This document shows positions 59,861 to 64,000 of a DNA stretch of 64,000 nt, piece after piece. The notes beneath the pieces are model-generated. The model did not search any database and was not told the DNA's origin. It saw nothing but the letters and a program-made list of their open reading frames with translations. The DNA comes from Mercurialis annua (lineage: Eukaryota; Streptophyta; Magnoliopsida; Malpighiales; Euphorbiaceae). How positions within the stretch are numbered: position 1 is the stretch's first letter; each line of letters opens with the position of its first letter. Location of the stretch: assembly GCF_937616625.2 (NCBI RefSeq), contig NC_065576.1, positions 8,806,501-8,870,500 on the forward strand, in the 5' to 3' direction. Both the position numbers and the translations under genes were made by a program.

Positions 59861-62831
59861 TGTCACGACCCATTTTCATGAATCGTGACCGACGCTAGGG
59901 TATGGGTAATGTAGTACCAAAACCCGTAGCTAGCCTTTCGGTTAACATACAATTATAATAAACCTGCAAGAAAACCAATGCTCAGGGGCAACCGAGACTT
60001 CAGCCCAATTCTAGCAGTTATAATATTCAATAATTGATATTATAAATACTCGTTCAACTACGAGTCTCCAATATGGCATAAAAGCAAACAGAGTAAACAA
60101 TATAAACATGCCAAAGCAATAGATCCAGTCGGACTAATTCGACAAACAACTGTAATAAAATAAAGACGTATAGTCAACTACTGCAGTCTAAGAATAAAAT
60201 CAGTTTAATAAACTTTATAAAATAAAGTAAAACCTCCGAGAAAATAAAGAATCGGAGAGCAGTTGACTCGCTCAGATCATAACCCTGGGAAAAATTGGGA
60301 AAACAACGGAGTCAGATATACTGAGATGAGTTTATACCACTATTTACATTTATCAAGTGGAAAACGTTTAAAACTATTTAAAACATTTAATAACGATATT
60401 ACGAATAATAGTTGGAACCCTAATCCATAATTCTAAATGATAAACATAATCCAACAGGCCTGGTCCCGAGAGCTGAGCTACACCGAGTTACCACTGACTA
60501 CACTTTTACTATATTCAGAGTCCCGAGAGCTGTGCTACACCGAGTTACTCTATTTGGTCCCGAGAGCTATGCTCACACCGAGTTACCACATTTCCATATA
60601 TACCTTACCCAGATCATTACCGGTGCGCACGCAGTCCTAATGATACCCATTAGGTAGCATGTTCCAACTAAGAGTCATAATATAAAAACAGCTCGCAATA
60701 TACGTACAGTATATATATTTAATATTAAAATAACAATTTAGTTAATAAAGCGGTAAATAGTAAGTACAAACTCACAGCTTGCTAATCCACGTGATAACTC
60801 CTGGCAAGCAACCTAAACTCGGTTCCCCTCAAAAGCATGAAAGCTCGACGAGTCTAAACAAACATAAATCATTATTAAAACGGACCCTAACTCTAGAGAG
60901 TACTAGACACCACATAGGACTAGCACAAACAACACGTCAAGGTAAAGCCAATTAGAGTAAACACAATACTCAGATAATTAAGTCATAACAAGTCAAGCAT
61001 ATTGAGTCCCCGCTTTAAAATCCAATTCGAAAAATATTACTTAAATAACATTAAATAATAAAGCGATCCAATTTTCAAAATAATGGGTTAGCCGAGTCAC
61101 CGATAACCACCAAACTAACCTCACATGTCGGGCGACCCAAGTCTAGCTTGACCCAATTATTTTATCAAATTATAAACCAGAGTTTATAATCCCGAAAATA
61201 ACTTTGATAAAATAAATATCTTTATATCCAATTATAAACCATAGTTTATAATTATAAAAACAATTTTGATAAAATAGTAATCAAAATTATAACGGAACTC
61301 AATAGCTTAAAGTTCAAGTAACCCAAGTTACAAACCAAAACTTGCTTAAATAAGTTTAAAAAAACCTCAGAGGATTTAGCCAATTTGATATTTGAAATCA
61401 AATTTAATTACTCATTTTAAATTTACTAAATTATAAATCAAACAAAAATCTAAAAGTTATCCTCGAATAAGCTTTTAGAAAGTTTAGGGGCTAAATTATA
61501 AATTAGCCAAAATGTCATGCCAAATTGATATTAAAATCAAATATAATTACCCGAGTAATTATATAAATTTAAGTTATAAAATATATGTCGTTTTCAATTT
61601 ACCAATTTATAAATCGAAACAAAACCAAAGTTAAATAAAAATCAAATAATAAACAAAGGTTATTAATTAACATTTAACTTAATGGATTAATTATCAAAAA
61701 ACCAATTTTATGAAAAGCCAAGTTGACCTTTTTGCCCAACTCATCAATTTGAAACAAACAACCCCGCCAACTCATTACCATTGCCGAATCCAATTCTCAT
61801 AACAAAAGCTTCATTACAGAAACCATGAAATTCAAACTCCCAACCATCAAACTTTCAACTAACAACCTTCATAATTCTATAACAAACCAATCTAACAAGA
61901 TCCTAACAAACCCAACACCATGATAAAGAAAAAGCTCAACAATTTAAAAGAACAAATTGCACCCACTGTCATCGTTATCAATTTGAATTTTGACAAAAAA
62001 TTCTTTACAGCAACTCCAAACTATATTAACAAACTTCAATAAATTATTAAAGATCAAAGACAAAAGAGACCAAATCAATACTATAATTAATATAACAACA
62101 AGAAGCATATCCCAAAGATTCCAACAATATAAGAACAAAGAATTTGACGTACAGATCATAGATAACAAAGCTGATGATTTCAGGGATGATATGAGTGATT
62201 GGGACGATAAACATGGCCTTAGACAATGCTAGAACGAACATAAGACAAGTCACGAACTGAAAACGATAAGTAACGAATATCAAAGGAAAAGACGTTAAAC
62301 TCTTACCGGAATCGCAAAGCGAAAGGGAAGGATTTGGATGAGAGTTTTCATAGCGTTTTAAGGTGATGAGACGGCTAGGGTTTAGGGAAAATTAGGTTTA
62401 GAAGAAGAGCAAAACGTGCAGCAGAATTATATATATAGAGAGAGTTGAAAAAAAACGCGTAAGGACAGTGCACGTTCGTGCACTCTGCGTGTGCGTTCGC
62501 ACACTGCTCCGATGCCTCCCAAATTTTGATCTAACGGTCAACTTTTTGTCGTTCACAGCATATCCAAAAATGAGCCCGATCCAACGGTGAAATTGGGAGA
62601 TACGGATGTTTTGTCAAAACATGTCAGATTCAGAAGGCACACGAACACAACCTCGATTATAATCCGGATACAAATCAAATCGCTAGTGAAAACTCACACG
62701 AAACATGTGACACATACAAGATACAGCTCCAACCCTAATTAAAGTTTCACACTTGCTAAGTACACCGTTAATAATACGAAACTAAGTCGGAAACACAACA
62801 AAACCATGGCGGAAAAATACAGGATATTACA
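59861..62831 (-). mobile_element. Large Gypsy-type solo LTR (about 2.97 kb)
   Basis: On the minus strand it begins TGTAATATCCTGTATTTTTC and ends GGGTCGTGACA, a start and end common in Tekay-type Gypsy LTRs. GCTAT (59856-59860) and GCTAC (62832-62836) are a 5-bp duplication with one change. Removing it rejoins the Copia gag reading (GIPVAT-MIEPNV). A minus-strand TATA box lies at 62427-62438, and two perfect palindromes lie upstream at 62468-62483 and 62489-62504. There is no internal coding region, so it is a solo LTR left by recombination. A unit CCCGAGAGCT...ACACCGAGTTACC is repeated three times at 60463-60590. Confidence 0.85.
60463..60590. repeat. Three-copy repeat inside the solo LTR
   Basis: GTCCCGAGAGCT followed by GCTACACCGAGTTAC (GCTCACACCGAGTTAC in the third copy) occurs three times, separated by unequal AT-rich spacers. 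Confidence 0.8.
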
Positions 62832-64000
62832 GCTACTATGATCGAACCAAATGTATTCTATGCCAAAAAACAAATGGGGAATATATTGTTGCCAAAACGT
62901 CAGTTTGCTGCAGGTAATAGCACTATGACTTTTGATGCTGGTAATCAGAAGAAGGCATACAATCTTGGACAGAAGAAATTCTACAACCAAGGAACACAGG
63001 GTCTCAAATGTACTTACTGTGGTATGACGAACCATACTGTGGATAATTGCTATAAAAATCATGGTTATCCACCAGGCTTTAAGTCTAAAGGAAAACAAAT
63101 CCAGAGCTATGCTAATCAAGTTAATTAAGTCAGATAACACTATGATGGGCACAATAGCACAAAATGTGGAGAATCTGAGAATTGCAGATAATGAGCATGG
63201 ACAAGGGCAGGATAATATGATTCATATGACCTCAGAGGAATATGCAGCATTAATGCAGCAAGTGAATTTCTCCGTGAAAGCCAACAGTCAATCTAATGTT
63301 AACACCAATTCTACTTCTTTTAATCCAGTTCAAAATGATCAAGGTAAAGTCTCTTCCTCATGCTCAGTATATTCTCATTTGCATAAAGACACTTGGATTG
63401 TGGACTCTGGAGCCACCAATCATATAATTTGTTCTTTAAATTTTTTTTTGAATTATAAAAGAGTTTTCAACGTTTTTGTGCATTTGCCAAATGGTCAAAA
63501 AATCCCAGTTGAACACATTGGAACAGTACACCTCTCCTTTTCTTTCATTCTTACTAAAGCCTTACACATACCTCAGTTTTCATTCAACCTTATTTCCACT
63601 AGCCAGTTAACAAATTCTCAGAGATATTATGTTCTCTTACATTATAATAATTGCTTTATCCAGGATCTCCATACCTCGAGGATGATTGGTTTAGCTAAGA
63701 AAATACAAGGACTATATCACTTAGTCAAGCCATTCACTGCAACCACAAAAATGGCTGCATCTACCTTCAAAACCCCTATTGATTCTTCTCAGATGTGGCA
63801 CTTCAGACTTGGACATCCATCTACTCGAAGACTCAAGTTGCTACAAGCTTCTAATCCAAACAGTACTTTACCTGTTAATGATCATTGTGAAATATGTCAC
63901 TTAGCTAAACAAAGAAAGTTGCCTTTTCCAACTAGTGACACAATTGTCAAAAACATTTTTGATGTAATCAGTGTAGATATATGAGGACCATCCAAAACTG

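Larger units (their letters stand above)
59148..63984 (+). pseudogene. Broken Copia gag-pol, continuing past the right edge
   Basis: Gag starts MAATNTTNVWR and meets a stop at 59181. A shift near 59270 leads into WSRGMKMALIAKNKKCFIDG (UBN2 Gag domain). Gag is cut by the solo LTR at 59861-62831 and resumes with EPNVFYAKKQ. The zinc knuckle is CTYCGMTNHTVDNC (about 63010-63050). A frame change near 63125 leads into protease (WIVDSGATNHI, about 63394) and the GAG-pre-integrase region (MWHFRLGHPS and CEICHLAKQRKLPF). The integrase start reads DVISVDI and then TGA at 63982, where the family has Trp. With at least two stops and two frame changes the element is dead. Reverse transcriptase lies outside the window. 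Confidence 0.9.

Noticed and set aside
60463..60590. CRISPR-like array
   Set aside because: Three repeats with unequal spacers inside a plant retrotransposon LTR. No cas genes, and plant nuclear DNA does not carry such systems.

Overview
This is nuclear DNA from a flowering plant, most likely a eudicot. It is AT-rich, has spliced genes, an intron-containing elongator tRNA-Met, plant-type LTR retrotransposons (Athila, Copia, a large Gypsy solo LTR), L1-type LINE relics, CACTA, hAT, Stowaway and Mutator-like elements, and genes of plant families. No species is assigned. All family assignments are from reading the sequence; no database search was run.

Layout. 0-5.1 kb: the 3' two thirds of a CER1-like wax alkane-synthesis gene (copy 1, plus strand, 5' part off the window). 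5.1-12.6 kb: a spacer made of nested repeats, including a MITE split by a LINE that is itself split by a Copia-like solo LTR, and a decayed organellar large-subunit rRNA fragment. 12.7-19.5 kb: a second CER1-like gene (copy 2, plus strand) with its 5' end and nine readable exons, but without the last exon seen in copy 1. 19.5-22.3 kb: spacer with a (CT)n tract of about 157 bp. 22.3-23.6 kb: a single-exon minus-strand gene for a predicted secreted or membrane protein. 24-36 kb: mostly small transposons, LINE debris and AT-rich spacer, plus one tRNA-Met gene.

36.45-55.29 kb: one CACTA (En/Spm) transposon with a 16-bp terminal inverted repeat and a TAA target duplication. A 12.3-kb, apparently intact Athila-type Gypsy retrotransposon sits inside it (identical-length 1,479-bp LTRs, GCATA duplication, uninterrupted 1,816-residue Gag-Pol and a 450-residue third ORF). 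The CACTA element also keeps a shortened TNPD-like transposase, TNPA-like exons, and what looks like a captured exon of the host THO3/TEX1 WD-repeat gene. 55.4-57.5 kb: a three-exon MFS transporter gene (minus strand) whose stop codon lies only 92 bp from the CACTA end. 58.3-64 kb: a LINE relic and then a broken Copia element running off the right edge, split by a 2.97-kb Gypsy solo LTR.

How it fits together. The host genes are the tandem CER1-like pair (cuticular wax alkane formation at the ER), the MFS transporter, the 442-residue unknown and the tRNA. The rest is a layered transposon record. The two CER1 copies share intron positions and a non-canonical GC splice donor. Copy-specific insertions, a tandem duplication and the loss of the last exon allow their rearrangements to be ordered. 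The most unusual signal is a set of GCACGWCGTGC palindromes, many spaced 22 bp apart, upstream of the Athila LTR TATA box and again before its third ORF. A related pair spaced 21 bp lies upstream of the TATA box of an unrelated Gypsy LTR.
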